Notes: generated by a model from the letters alone, not told the origin. A DNA stretch of 64,000 nt from Lutispora sp003527145 (GCA_029983695.1 JASBZB010000024.1:5599-69598), one strand, 5' to 3'; shown: positions 8,923-17,769, numbered from the stretch's first letter. Translations and numbers: made by a program.

Positions 8923-10866
8923 ATGGAGAAGAAAAAATATTATATCACTACACCAATTTATTATCCAAGCGACAAACTGCATATAGGCCATTCCTATACT
9001 ACAGTGGCGGCTGATGCGGCTGCCAGGTATAAAAGGCTATCCGGCTATGATGTAATGTTTCTTACGGGTACTGATGAGCATGGGCAAAAAATACAGAGAA
9101 AAGCGGAAGACAAGGGTGTCACTCCAAAACAGTATGTTGATGAAGTAGTGGCAGGCATAAAGGAGCTGTGGAAGCTTTTAGATATCTCCAATGATAGATT
9201 TATCAGAACCACCGATGACTATCATGTAAAGATTGTGCAAAAGATTTTCAAGAAGCTTTATGATCAGGGGGACATATATAAAAGCGAATACGAAGGCTGG
9301 TACTGTACACCTTGTGAATCCTTCTGGACAGAACATCAATTGGTCGACGGCAAATGTCCCGACTGCGGGAGGGATGTGGAGCTCACAAAGGAAGAGAGCT
9401 ACTTCTTCAAATTATCAAAGTATGCAGACAGATTAATAAAATACATTGAGGATAATCCGGACTTCATACAACCTCAATCCAGGCAGAATGAGATGCTCAA
9501 CAATTTCCTGAGGCCCGGCCTTGAGGACTTGTGCGTATCCAGGACCTCCTTTGACTGGGGCATACCTGTAACCTTTGACGAAAAGCATGTAATTTATGTA
9601 TGGATAGATGCATTATCAAACTATATAACTATTTTAGGCTATCTCACGGAGGATGACAGCGACTATAAAAAATATTGGCCTGCGGACGTGCATCTGGTCG
9701 GCAAGGAGATCGTAAGATTCCATACCATCATATGGCCTATCATGCTCATGGCGCTGGATCTGCCTCTTCCGAAGCAAGTATTCGGTCACGGCTGGCTAAT
9801 ATTGGAGGGCGGCAAGATGTCCAAATCCAAGGGCAATGTAGTAGACCCTGTGGTCTTAGTAGAAAAATACGGTGTAGATCCCATAAGATATTTCCTTCTC
9901 AGAGAGGTGCCCTTTGGTTCAGATGGGGTTTACTCGGAAGAGGCTTTGGTAAACAGGCTCAATTCGGATTTGGCCAATGACCTTGGGAATCTGCTATCAA
10001 GAACCATAACCATGATAGAGAAATATTTTGACGGGCTTATACCCTCGCCGAAGGCCGGGGAGCCTATAGACTCGGAAATTGAAAATATGGCATCTGAACT
10101 GCCGGGGAAGGTAGATGAGCTTATGAACAAGCTGCTTTTCTCCAATGCTCTGGCAGAGATATTCAAGCTGGTAGGAAGAGCAAATAAGTATATAGATGAA
10201 ACTACACCCTGGACTTTGGCAAAGGATGAGAGCAAGAAAGATCGATTGGGAACTGTCCTGTACAATCTGGCGGAGGCCTTGAGATATATAGCGGTGCTGA
10301 TAACTCCATTCATGCCCAATACCCCGGAAAAGATATTCTCTCAGCTGGGCATAAAGGATGGAGAGCTTAAGACATTGGAGAGCCTTAATGATTATAGAGG
10401 GATCAAAGCCGGGACTAAGGTGGAAAAGGGCGGCGTCATATTCCCAAGAGTTGAATTCGAGAAGGAGGAGGCTGCGCCAAAAGCAAAATCCGCATCTGAA
10501 GCTAAGGCTGCCGCTGAAGCCAAGCCTGCAGAGCAGCTTAAGCCGGAAATAACCATAGAGGATTTTGCAAAGCTGGACCTTAGAGTGGCAAAAGTTTTGG
10601 GCTGTGAAAAAGTAAAAGGGGCAGATAAGCTGCTGAAGCTTGAGCTTCAGGTCGGGGATGAGACCAGGCAGGTGGTTTCAGGCATAGCAGAGTATTACAA
10701 GCCCGAGGATCTGATAGGCAAAAGCATGGTGGTTGTAGCCAACCTGAAGCCTGTGAAGCTTCGCGGTATAGAGTCCAAGGGTATGATACTGGCAGCATCA
10801 AATGATCAGGAGCTCACCGTAGTATCACCTTTAAGCGAAATAGCTTCAGGGTCAACAGTAAGCTGA
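8923..10866 (+). CDS. metG: Methionyl-tRNA synthetase with C-terminal tRNA-binding domain
   Basis: A 647-residue class I aminoacyl-tRNA synthetase charging tRNA-Met. HIGH is at residues 20-23, the KMSKS loop (KMSKSKGN) near 298, and a zinc-knuckle CTPC...CPDC insert near 125-145. After a linker rich in Ala, Lys and Glu (about 515-535) comes the tRNA-binding EMAP/OB fold (about 540-647: DFAKLDLRVAKVLGCEKVKG). ATG 8923 is preceded by AAGGAGAG; the open frame upstream lies inside the T-box terminator and is not coding. It heads the metG-tatD-yabE-rnmV-rsmA order known from Bacillus. Confidence 0.97.
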   Translation: MEKKKYYITTPIYYPSDKLHIGHSYTTVAADAAARYKRLSGYDVMFLTGTDEHGQKIQRKAEDKGVTPKQYVDEVVAGIKELWKLLDISNDRFIRTTDDYHVKIVQKIFKKLYDQGDIYKSEYEGWYCTPCESFWTEHQLVDGKCPDCGRDVELTKEESYFFKLSKYADRLIKYIEDNPDFIQPQSRQNEMLNNFLRPGLEDLCVSRTSFDWGIPVTFDEKHVIYVWIDALSNYITILGYLTEDDSDYKKYWPADVHLVGKEIVRFHTIIWPIMLMALDLPLPKQVFGHGWLILEGGKMSKSKGNVVDPVVLVEKYGVDPIRYFLLREVPFGSDGVYSEEALVNRLNSDLANDLGNLLSRTITMIEKYFDGLIPSPKAGEPIDSEIENMASELPGKVDELMNKLLFSNALAEIFKLVGRANKYIDETTPWTLAKDESKKDRLGTVLYNLAEALRYIAVLITPFMPNTPEKIFSQLGIKDGELKTLESLNDYRGIKAGTKVEKGGVIFPRVEFEKEEAAPKAKSASEAKAAAEAKPAEQLKPEITIEDFAKLDLRVAKVLGCEKVKGADKLLKLELQVGDETRQVVSGIAEYYKPEDLIGKSMVVVANLKPVKLRGIESKGMILAASNDQELTVVSPLSEIASGSTVS

Positions 10867-10901
10867 TGGGGATACGGAAACCACGGAAAGACACGGAGGG
10901 A
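10867..10901 (+). repeat. Dispersed repeat word supplying the tatD Shine-Dalgarno site
   Basis: ACGGAAACCACGGAAAGACACGGAGGG (split: ACGGAAACCACGG, AAAGACACGGAGGG) is the reverse complement of the CCGTGTCTTTCCGTGGTTTCCGT words found elsewhere. Its last bases, GGAGGGA, are the only plausible ribosome-binding site for tatD at 10906. Confidence 0.8.
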
Positions 10902-10905
10902 GATA

Positions 10906-11679
10906 ATGACGATGCTTTTTGATACACATGCTCATTTGGACGACAGCAAATTTGATGAGGACAGGGACGCTGTCATAGAAAAATGCAGAGAAGAAGGCGT
11001 GGTTCTCATTCTAAATGCTGCCAGCAATTTGGCTGCCTCTCTGAAAGCCATAGAATTAGCCGGAAAATATGACTTTATATATGCATCGGTGGGGGTCCAT
11101 CCCCATGATGCTTCCGAGATGGATGAGAAAAGCTGCCTGGCATTGGCCGGGCTGGTTGAGAAGAATCAAAAGGTGAGAGCCATAGGTGAGATAGGATTGG
11201 ATTATTATTATGATTATTCTCCCCGGGAGGTCCAGAAGAAGCGTTTCATGGAGCAGATCGATCTGGCCAAGCAGCTGAAGCTTCCTGTGATAATCCACGA
11301 CAGGGATGCTCATGAGGATACCATGAACATACTCAAAAGCTCAGGGGTGAAAGAAGTGGGCGGTGTGCTCCACAGCTTCTCCGGAAGTGTGGAAATGATG
11401 AGGGAATGTCTGAAGCTCAATATGTATATATCGCTATCCGGGCCGGTGACCTTCAAAAATGCTAAAAAGGCGGTGGAAGCAGCTAAGGAGGTTCCCTTAG
11501 ACATGCTTTTAATAGAAACAGACAGTCCCTATCTCACCCCGGTGCCTCACAGGGGTGAGCGGAATTACCCTTCTTATGTGCGGTATGTGGCGGAGAAAAT
11601 AGCCGCGTTGAGGGACATGACTTTTGAAGAGATAGCAGAAAAGACACTTGAAAACGGAAAAAGATTATTTAATATATAA
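10906..11679 (+). CDS. tatD: TatD family metal-dependent hydrolase
   Basis: A 257-residue TIM-barrel deoxyribonuclease of the TatD family. Visible metal ligands: DTHAHLDD at the N-terminus, GEIGLDYYYDYSP, the His in VIIHDRDA, the His in LHSFSGS, and ETDSPYLTP near residue 205. TatD proteins act on DNA 3' ends and may serve repair or DNA turnover; Bacillus calls this member YabD. The ATG follows GGAGGGAGATA, whose bases are part of a dispersed repeat. A second ATG at 10912 is possible. It is probably co-transcribed with metG: only 39 bases separate them and no terminator is visible. Confidence 0.93.
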   Translation: MTMLFDTHAHLDDSKFDEDRDAVIEKCREEGVVLILNAASNLAASLKAIELAGKYDFIYASVGVHPHDASEMDEKSCLALAGLVEKNQKVRAIGEIGLDYYYDYSPREVQKKRFMEQIDLAKQLKLPVIIHDRDAHEDTMNILKSSGVKEVGGVLHSFSGSVEMMRECLKLNMYISLSGPVTFKNAKKAVEAAKEVPLDMLLIETDSPYLTPVPHRGERNYPSYVRYVAEKIAALRDMTFEEIAEKTLENGKRLFNI

Positions 11680-11697
11680 AAGATACTGGGTATGATT

Positions 11698-11737
11698 TGA
11701 TATTCCCCCTTTACAGATCTGTAAGGGGGGAATATCA
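11698..11737. terminator. Bidirectional hairpin between tatD and the diguanylate cyclase
   Basis: A long near-perfect palindrome (TGATATTCCCCC ... GGGGGGAATATCA, with a central TTACAGATCTGTAA) lies between convergent genes. There is no clear T run, so termination is inferred from position and stem strength. Confidence 0.6.
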
Positions 11738-11776
11738 TGATGAGAGATCAGTTTTACTTTTTCGTTAGTATCATAG

Positions 11777-13069
11777 CTACCATAAACAAACCCTATTGCG
11801 GCCATACCTTTTTGCCTGGTATAGGGCAATATCAGCATGACTAAATAAAATCTCAGGCATTGCGTCTTTTGTAGGAATAGTTGATGTCACACCTATACTC
11901 ACTGTTTGATATTTACTTACAGCAGAATAGTCATGGGGAATTCTGAGTTCTTCAACGGTTTTTAAGATATCCTCTCCTGCTTTTTTAGCCTTAATAATAT
12001 TAGCATCAGGAAGCAGTATCACAAATTCATCTCCTCCAAAACGTCCGGCGAATCCTTTGTATTGTTCGGCTTTAGTCTTAAACAGTCTGGCTAGTTTTTT
12101 TAATAGCTCATCCCCTTTAAGATGCCCATAATTATCATTAAATTCTTTAAAATAGTCTATGTCGATAAAAACCATTGAAAGCTCTTGATTATTTTCTATG
12201 GCATTTTCCCAACTGCCCTCGACTATCTCTCTAAATTTGCGCCGGTTGAAGATTGATGTCAAATCATCAATTGATGAAAGCAAATATTTCTCGTGAGCCT
12301 GCATTTTTTCATATTTTGCTTTAATGCCAAGATATATTGCCAGTATTCCAACTATTAGATTAATGAATATAAACCCTGCTATTACTAACAAGTAGTTTTT
12401 TAAAGATTCGTTATACTTTTCTATAAAAATATCTACTCCTAACAACCCTATATAATTTCCGCCGCTATCATAAAAAGGAGCATAGCCTGTTATGTAATTT
12501 CCCCATCGGTTTTGAGAAATGTGAAAAGAAGGTGTCTTGCTTTTATATGCAGCAAGGAATGACTTATCCATCACAGTATACCGATCCTTGTCCTCATATC
12601 CTTTGCCGGAGGTGTCCTCTAGCCGGACTGCATCGCTTACAACTGCGTCCAATAAATATACAACGCTCAGCTCTGTACCTGCTTTTGCGTTGTATATTTC
12701 TTCTTCTCCCCGCTCCACAATATATTTTGATTTTGATAATGGAGCTTCAATATAGACATATTTAATATCAGAGCCTTTAATGACAAATCTTACAGCATCT
12801 TCGAACTTAATGTTTAATGGATCTTTCAGTAATTGGTTAAAATCTAATTCAAGCAATCTCTTAACTTCATTTTCTTCTATAATAAGCTTTTGTGAAATAT
12901 CTAAAGCCAGCAGCATAGCTTTATTCCCCAATTCATTTCTAATGCCGTTGGAAAGCGTATTATATGTAAAAAAGGACAATGCTGCAATTGAACAAATCCA
13001 AATTATAGGCAGCACCATGAAAATTTTTGTTAAGCAATTCTTTCCTTTACGACAAGTTGACTTTATCAT
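11777..13069 (-). CDS. Membrane-bound diguanylate cyclase
   Basis: About 430 residues. A short N-terminal basic segment is followed by a membrane helix, an extracellular Cache-like sensor of about 220 residues (including a GNYIGLLGVDIFIEK strand-turn), a second helix, and a C-terminal GGDEF domain. The active site GGDEF is intact (FAGRFGGDEFVILLP). No RxxD inhibitory site is present five residues upstream. No EAL domain, so it should make cyclic-di-GMP. Start 13069 is a choice: the frame stays open to 13135, and AAAGGA lies about 11 bases upstream of 13069, which is long. It opposes tatD and breaks up the metG-yabE order. Confidence 0.88.
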   Translation of the reverse strand: MIKSTCRKGKNCLTKIFMVLPIIWICSIAALSFFTYNTLSNGIRNELGNKAMLLALDISQKLIIEENEVKRLLELDFNQLLKDPLNIKFEDAVRFVIKGSDIKYVYIEAPLSKSKYIVERGEEEIYNAKAGTELSVVYLLDAVVSDAVRLEDTSGKGYEDKDRYTVMDKSFLAAYKSKTPSFHISQNRWGNYITGYAPFYDSGGNYIGLLGVDIFIEKYNESLKNYLLVIAGFIFINLIVGILAIYLGIKAKYEKMQAHEKYLLSSIDDLTSIFNRRKFREIVEGSWENAIENNQELSMVFIDIDYFKEFNDNYGHLKGDELLKKLARLFKTKAEQYKGFAGRFGGDEFVILLPDANIIKAKKAGEDILKTVEELRIPHDYSAVSKYQTVSIGVTSTIPTKDAMPEILFSHADIALYQAKRYGRNRVCLW

Positions 13070-13179
13070 AATTTTACTATTCCTTTCCCATGATTCTATC
13101 GATTCAATCATGCATAGCAACCTGAAGACAGTCAAACTTGCGAGTCAACCTTGCATTTTTTACTAGTAACGATACATAA

Positions 13180-13214
13180 TTACATAATACAACAAATTAT
13201 GACAGCATTCAACA
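13180..13214 (-). promoter_or_regulatory. Promoter of the diguanylate cyclase gene
   Basis: On the minus strand: TGTTGAAT, a spacer, TTGTATTATG. The block aligns without gaps to 8182-8216, matching 29 of 35 positions, including TGTTGAAT and TATTATGTAA. Such conservation upstream of two unlinked c-di-GMP genes suggests a shared promoter or regulator. Confidence 0.5.
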
Positions 13215-13371
13215 TATTGCGGCAATTCTCAACATGATGTTATGAAATTTGATCATGCAGCTCATATATAGTACAGATGTAATTTATTCAAGTCATTATT
13301 AATATAATGGTATATAACCATTAAAATTAGTAAAAAATATATAAGACTATGTATATAAAAATATGCAAAGT

Positions 13372-13400
13372 TTGACAATACGGAGAAAAAAATATAAAAT
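13372..13400 (+). promoter_or_regulatory. Strong sigma-A promoter for yabE
   Basis: A perfect TTGACA (13372-13377), a 17-base spacer and TAAAAT (13395-13400). It lies 31 bases before the yabE start, which has AAAGGAGGG. Confidence 0.75.
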
Positions 13401-13430
13401 ATGCTTATCGATTAAAAAGGAGGGTAATTA

Positions 13431-14531
13431 ATGGAAATAAACTTTCCCCGGTTAAAAAGTTTATTTTCCTTAGGAAAGGAATGGCGTTATGAGAATGGAC
13501 ATCTTAAACTCAGGTATAAGAAGCCCGTTTGCATTGGAGTCAGTATAACGGCCGTTCTTGTTTTGCTTTTGACTACATCGATTATATTTAATATATTGAA
13601 GAAAGACATAGTTATTGCAGATGCGGATGTAGAGAGCAATATAAGCACCTTTAAGTCTACAGTGGCTGAGGTGCTGAGCGAAAGAGGCATCCAAATCGGT
13701 TCGTACGACAGACTTGATATTGACCCTGAGCAAAAGCTTAGGGATGACATGAAGATAGTGATAAAAAGAGCAAAACCTATAATGATAATTACTAAGGAAA
13801 GAGATATACTCATACATACCCTTGCTCAAACTGTAGGGCAAGCAATAGAAGAAGCAGGAGTATATCTGGGGGCATTGGACAGGATACAGCCCGAAAAAGA
13901 CGCTTTGACAAAAGACATAGACAGTATAAACGTCATAAGAGTAGAAGAGCAAATTGTAAGTCAGGTTGAGAAGATTCCCTTTGAAAATGAGGTAAGAAAG
14001 AATGAAAGTTTGGAAAAAGGCTTTGTAAAGGTAATAAACAAAGGCAAGGAAGGCAAGAAAGAAACTTCGGTGAAGATAGTTTTCGAGAATGGAATCGAAT
14101 CCATGAGGCAGATCGTTGCGGAGAAGATCATTCAAGAGCCTGTTGCAGGAGTTATTGAGGAAGGCGCCAAAACAACCTTGGTTTCTTCCAGAGGTACAGT
14201 TACGCGATTTGTAAAAGCTATGGAAATGACTGCTACAGCTTATGATGCAACCTTTGCCAGCACGGGCAAGAATCCCGGCCATCCTCAATATGGGGTGACC
14301 CGCTCCGGCCTTAAGGTAAAGCCGGGAATCGTAGCGGTAGATCCCAAGGTCATACCTTTGGGGACCTGGCTCTATGTAGAGGGCTATGGAGAAGCTCTGG
14401 CGGCAGATACCGGCGGAGCAATAAAAGGCAATAGGATAGACCTGTATTATGAATCTCCTAAGGAGGTTGCCAAATACGGAAAAAGAAAAGTAAAGGTATA
14501 CGTACTGGATAAGCCTAGACATAAGTTCTGA
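13431..14531 (+). CDS. yabE: YabE-like cell-wall protein: DUF348, G5 and 3D domains
   Basis: A 366-residue protein with one membrane helix near 35-58 and an exported C-terminus. Two ubiquitin-like DUF348 repeats (about 65-165), a G5 domain (about 168-245) and a C-terminal 3D domain (about 260-355) follow. The 3D domain has its three characteristic aspartates (VAVDPKVIPLG, AADTGGAIKGNRIDLYY). Proteins of this layout are peptidoglycan-modifying enzymes related to resuscitation factors, with the 3D fold like a lytic transglycosylase. Its place between metG-tatD and rnmV-rsmA matches Bacillus yabE. A 350-residue antisense frame here is a shadow. Confidence 0.92.
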   Translation: MEINFPRLKSLFSLGKEWRYENGHLKLRYKKPVCIGVSITAVLVLLLTTSIIFNILKKDIVIADADVESNISTFKSTVAEVLSERGIQIGSYDRLDIDPEQKLRDDMKIVIKRAKPIMIITKERDILIHTLAQTVGQAIEEAGVYLGALDRIQPEKDALTKDIDSINVIRVEEQIVSQVEKIPFENEVRKNESLEKGFVKVINKGKEGKKETSVKIVFENGIESMRQIVAEKIIQEPVAGVIEEGAKTTLVSSRGTVTRFVKAMEMTATAYDATFASTGKNPGHPQYGVTRSGLKVKPGIVAVDPKVIPLGTWLYVEGYGEALAADTGGAIKGNRIDLYYESPKEVAKYGKRKVKVYVLDKPRHKF

Positions 14532-14545
14532 GAATAATGCGACAT

Positions 14546-14580
14546 AAGGATAACGGAAACCAGGTCAAATCACTGAGGGG
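14546..14580 (+). repeat. Dispersed intergenic repeat, short degenerate copy
   Basis: AAGGATAACGGAAACCAGG and TCACTGAGGGG, a broken form of the ACGGAAACCACTGAAAG word, just after the yabE stop. Confidence 0.5.
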
Positions 14581-14620
14581 TTGATAATAGTTGTTATTGT
14601 TCGCAATTAGAAAGGCGTAT

Positions 14621-14693
14621 GCCGTCATTCTGAGTATAGCGAAGAATCTTATCCGGATTCTTCGCTTCGCTTTGTTTCGCTAAGAATGACGGC
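14621..14693. repeat. TCATTCTGAG-type repeat forming nested hairpins
   Basis: GCCGTCATTCT (14621-14631) pairs with AGAATGACGGC (14683-14693). Inside, GCGAAGAATC pairs with GATTCTTCGC across a 7-base loop. The words TCATTCTGAG and GCGAAGAATC are of a type I recall between genes in many unrelated bacteria. Related degraded copies occur at 56931-56954 and 60986-61066. Confidence 0.75.
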
Positions 14694-14707
14694 TGTGCAG
14701 AATATTT

Positions 14708-14765
14708 AGTGCCTTCTTTGTTTTTTCGTAAAAATTCCGTGTCTTTCAGTGGTTTTCGTCTCCTC
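14708..14765 (+). repeat. Dispersed intergenic repeat copy
   Basis: TAGTGCCTTCTTTG, TTTTTTCGTAAAAATTCCG, TGTCTTTCAGTGG and TTTTCGTCTCC follow each other in the same order as at 2289 and 25052. With 14546 and 14621 it fills the 280-base yabE-rnmV gap. Confidence 0.8.
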
Positions 14766-14812
14766 TTGCTTCGCATATACTCGCAATGATGGGATGATGA
14801 GGGGGAAAATAT

Positions 14813-15355
14813 ATGATCAAGGAATGTATCGTAGTAGAAGGGAAAAATGATGCGGCTGCCGTGAAAAGGGCAGTGGATGCTGATGTGATAATAACCAGCG
14901 GTTTTGGGATTACGGGAGATACTCTCAAGCTTATAAGAACGGCCGTTGAAAAGCGCGGAGTCATAATACTGACTGACCCGGATTTTATGGGAGAAAAGAT
15001 AAGGAAAATAATCGGGGATAGGATTCCCGGAGTCAAGCATGCCTTCATACCCAGAGAAGAGGCTACCGATGAAGGTGATGTAGGAGTGGAAAATGCTTCC
15101 CCCCATAGTATTATAAAAGCCTTGACGATGGCGAGGTGTGAAACCAAAGAAGAGCGGGCTGAGTTCAGCCGGGATGATATGATGGCATCCGGGCTGTCAG
15201 GCTGCGATTCTGCAGCGGATATGAGAGCTAAAGTCGGAAGGGCTCTGGGAATCGGGTATGCCAATGCAAAGCAGTTTCTAAAAAGGTTGAATAATTATGG
15301 GGTTACCAGAGAAGAATTTGATAGAGCGATAGAAAAGGCCGGGAGGCGCATGTGA
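14813..15355 (+). CDS. rnmV: Ribonuclease M5
   Basis: A 180-residue Toprim-domain nuclease that matures the 5S rRNA precursor. The N-terminal CIVVEGKNDAAAVKRA carries the catalytic Glu, and IILTDPDFMGEKIRK carries the DxD-type metal site (here DPD). C-terminal half is the usual RNase M5 region. ATG 14813 follows GAGGGGG. It overlaps the rsmA start by one base (TGATG), so the pair is coupled. Confidence 0.94.
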   Translation: MIKECIVVEGKNDAAAVKRAVDADVIITSGFGITGDTLKLIRTAVEKRGVIILTDPDFMGEKIRKIIGDRIPGVKHAFIPREEATDEGDVGVENASPHSIIKALTMARCETKEERAEFSRDDMMASGLSGCDSAADMRAKVGRALGIGYANAKQFLKRLNNYGVTREEFDRAIEKAGRRM

Positions 15356-16224
15356 TGAGAGATTATACTTTGGCTGATGCCACAAGAGACGCTATGAAAA
15401 AGTTTGATATAAGAGCTTCAAAGAAATACGGACAGAATTTTTTGATCGATCCCGGCGTACTGGGGAAAATAGTGGAAGTATCCGCCATAGATAAAGACTC
15501 CATGGTTTTGGAAATCGGACCGGGCCTCGGCACTATGACAAAGCAATTATGCGAAAGAGCAGGCAAGGTTTTAGCCATAGAGATTGATAAGGACCTCATA
15601 AAAGCGCTGAGCATCAACATGTCGGGATACGATAATTTCAAGCTGATAAATGATGATGTGCTGCGGCTGGACCTGAAATCGCTGCTGAAAGAATATTTTG
15701 GAGACATAAAGGCCAGGGTGGTAGCGAATCTGCCATACTATATAACCTCTCCGATAATAATGAAGCTTTTGGAAGAAGGCCTCAATCTGTCATCCATAAC
15801 CATCATGGTACAAAAGGAAGTGGCTCAAAGGATTGCGGCGGCTCCCGGAGGCAAAGACTACGGGGTATTGTCGTTATCGGTTCAATATTATGCAATACCG
15901 GAAATAGCGGCTATAGTACCGGCAGAGGCTTTTATGCCCATGCCTGGAGTGGATTCGGCTGTAGTCAATCTGAAAATCAGGCAGGAAGCCCCCGTGGCTT
16001 TGAAAGATGAGGCTTTGTTTTTCAGAGTTATAAAGGCCGCTTTTGCTCAAAGGAGAAAAACCCTGTTGAATGCACTGTATGGAAGCGGTCTCAATCTTGA
16101 AAAAAGCCAGGTTGAGGAGCTGCTTTCGAGCTGCGGAATCGATGCCAGGAGAAGGGGAGAAACCCTAAGTATCAATGAATTTGCCGCTTTAAGCAACAAA
16201 ATATGGCTTTTTTTAAAAAAGTAG
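15355..16224 (+). CDS. rsmA: 16S rRNA dimethyladenosine transferase
   Basis: A 289-residue SAM-dependent methyltransferase (KsgA/RsmA) that dimethylates two adjacent adenines near the 16S rRNA 3' end. The SAM-binding VLEIGPGLGTMTKQL motif is near residue 50, the catalytic NLPYYITSP near 125, and a typical C-terminal helical domain (AFAQRRKTLLNALYG) follows. ATG 15355 is preferred over GTG 15352 because GGGAGG lies eight bases upstream. It overlaps the rnmV stop codon by one base. Confidence 0.96.
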   Translation: MRDYTLADATRDAMKKFDIRASKKYGQNFLIDPGVLGKIVEVSAIDKDSMVLEIGPGLGTMTKQLCERAGKVLAIEIDKDLIKALSINMSGYDNFKLINDDVLRLDLKSLLKEYFGDIKARVVANLPYYITSPIIMKLLEEGLNLSSITIMVQKEVAQRIAAAPGGKDYGVLSLSVQYYAIPEIAAIVPAEAFMPMPGVDSAVVNLKIRQEAPVALKDEALFFRVIKAAFAQRRKTLLNALYGSGLNLEKSQVEELLSSCGIDARRRGETLSINEFAALSNKIWLFLKK

Positions 16225-16286
16225 TCTACAATTGCCCCTCTCAGACATATATTAGTAATGACAATTTTTGAAGGGAGGGGTTTTTT

Positions 16287-17594
16287 GTGCCTTTGGGATA
16301 TGAATATAAAAGGTACTTCATAATATTGCAGGAAGAAGATAAGGGCTATGAGATGACAGCCGGGAAAATACCCACCGGTTATGTAAAAATAGAAATAAAG
16401 AAAAACAGAGTTAAGGTCGGCGGGTTTATCCAGAACATGAAATCAGACACAAAATCCAAGTATAAATTGAATCTTTTGGCTGCAAGGCAAAAGCTGGTGC
16501 TGGATATAGGACTATTTAGAATGGATGGTGCAGGAAGAGGAGAATTTTATGCTGAATTTGATTCGGACAATGTTTCGGGCAGCAATTTATCCATAAGTGA
16601 ATTTACCGGTGCTTTGGTTGTGGCAGGTTCAGGTATTCCCCTGGTAGGCTACGCGGGCAGGGACAGCATACCATGGAGGGATTGGTATGGCAAAGAGGAT
16701 AAAGAGGAAGCAGAGCAAATACGGGAAGAAGAAATGCTTGAGAAAGAAAGCATTATAGAGGAACCACGTATTGAAAATATAGAAGCAGCAGACGATATAG
16801 AGGAAGCAAGAGAAATAGAGGATATAGCCTGTCAGGAGGAGACAAGAGAGCCAGTGGAAGTTCAAGAAGCGGAAGAAGTAGCCGAAATAGAAGAAGCACG
16901 GGAAGAGGATGCCGAAGAAATATGGGAAGCACAGGAAGTCCATGAGTCCTTGGAAGAAGAAAGAATGGAGGAAGAGGACGGAGCAGAATCAGCCGAAGTG
17001 CTTGAAGCTGCAAGAGAGGAAAGTTTAGAATCCGAGCCTCAGATAATAGATATGGAAATGAGAGCCGAACCGGCGCCTTTATATTATGAAGAGCCTGAGT
17101 ATGCGGAACAGCAATCCTTCCATGGTTGGGATACGGGAAGGCTAACAAATGAGGGTCAGGAGCCTGAGCGACATAAGAAAGAGCATAAGGAAAGCCAAGA
17201 GAAGACCCATAAAAAATTGATCGATGCTCTAAAATGTATGGAGAGATTTGGCGGTTTCCATGACGAATACGGGATCAGGTGGTATAGAATAGGCCAGGAG
17301 CTGCCCCTTCTGAATGATGTCATGATACCGATAAATGGAGCCATGATGCCTTTATCCTATCCATATATAGTAGAAAGCACGGGAAGAAGCATAGAGAGCT
17401 GCGTTTTGGGCGTAGAACACAGAAAGGGTGAGATAAGGTATGCTTATATAGGCATACCGGGGGCATACTATGAAGGCTGCAAGGCATGCTATGAATATAA
17501 GGGATTTACAGCCTATAAAAGAACCAAGGACAATAAGAGAGGCTATTGGATCATGTGCATGGATATAATGAAGGGAAAAATATGCAGAATTTAA
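16287..17594 (+). CDS. Three-part protein of unknown function with an acidic linker
   Basis: 435 residues from a GTG start (GGGAGGGG upstream). I do not recognise a characterised function. The N-terminal 125 residues form a compact, probably beta-rich domain (YFIILQEEDKGYEM, GYVKIEIKKNRVKVGGFIQN). A linker of about 150 residues (about 135-290) is extremely rich in Glu and Ala and should be extended or coiled. The C-terminal 130 residues are Tyr/Gly/Cys-rich (IRWYRIGQELPLLND, YAYIGIPGAYYEGCKACYEY) with a conserved feel. No signal peptide or membrane helix. It follows rsmA, where Bacillus has yabG, but is not YabG. A spore-related or scaffold role would be guesswork. Confidence 0.7.
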   Translation: MPLGYEYKRYFIILQEEDKGYEMTAGKIPTGYVKIEIKKNRVKVGGFIQNMKSDTKSKYKLNLLAARQKLVLDIGLFRMDGAGRGEFYAEFDSDNVSGSNLSISEFTGALVVAGSGIPLVGYAGRDSIPWRDWYGKEDKEEAEQIREEEMLEKESIIEEPRIENIEAADDIEEAREIEDIACQEETREPVEVQEAEEVAEIEEAREEDAEEIWEAQEVHESLEEERMEEEDGAESAEVLEAAREESLESEPQIIDMEMRAEPAPLYYEEPEYAEQQSFHGWDTGRLTNEGQEPERHKKEHKESQEKTHKKLIDALKCMERFGGFHDEYGIRWYRIGQELPLLNDVMIPINGAMMPLSYPYIVESTGRSIESCVLGVEHRKGEIRYAYIGIPGAYYEGCKACYEYKGFTAYKRTKDNKRGYWIMCMDIMKGKICRI

Positions 17595-17607
17595 GCTTCA
17601 GGGAATT

Positions 17608-17660
17608 AAAAGGCTTCATCTATTTTAAAGTGCTTCGATTAAGAAGCCTTTTTTATTTTT
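17608..17660 (+). terminator. Intrinsic terminator after the acidic-linker protein
   Basis: AAAAGGCTTC (17608-17617) pairs with GAAGCCTTTT (17643-17652) across a 25-base loop, followed by a long T-rich tail. Confidence 0.75.
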
Positions 17661-17740
17661 TGATATAACAAGGTTAAATAAAATAATGGATGAAACTTCC
17701 TTGATTAAATTTGTAGATTTTAATAGAATATAGTTGAATA

Positions 17741-17769
17741 TTGTCGAAAATTGAAGTATTTTCTATTAT
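17741..17769 (+). promoter_or_regulatory. Promoter with a Spo0A-like box, before a chemoreceptor
   Basis: TTGTCG (17741-17746), a 17-base spacer and TATTAT (17764-17769, running into TATAAT). TGTCGAA is a perfect match to the Spo0A box and overlaps the -35. The same TTGTCG/TATTAT pair stands before the receptor gene at 23288. Confidence 0.5.

Noticed and set aside
13470..14522. 350-codon open frame antisense to yabE
   Set aside because: It mirrors yabE codons, is rich in Tyr, Cys and Ser as expected for antisense frames, and has no ribosome-binding site. yabE itself has clear domains.
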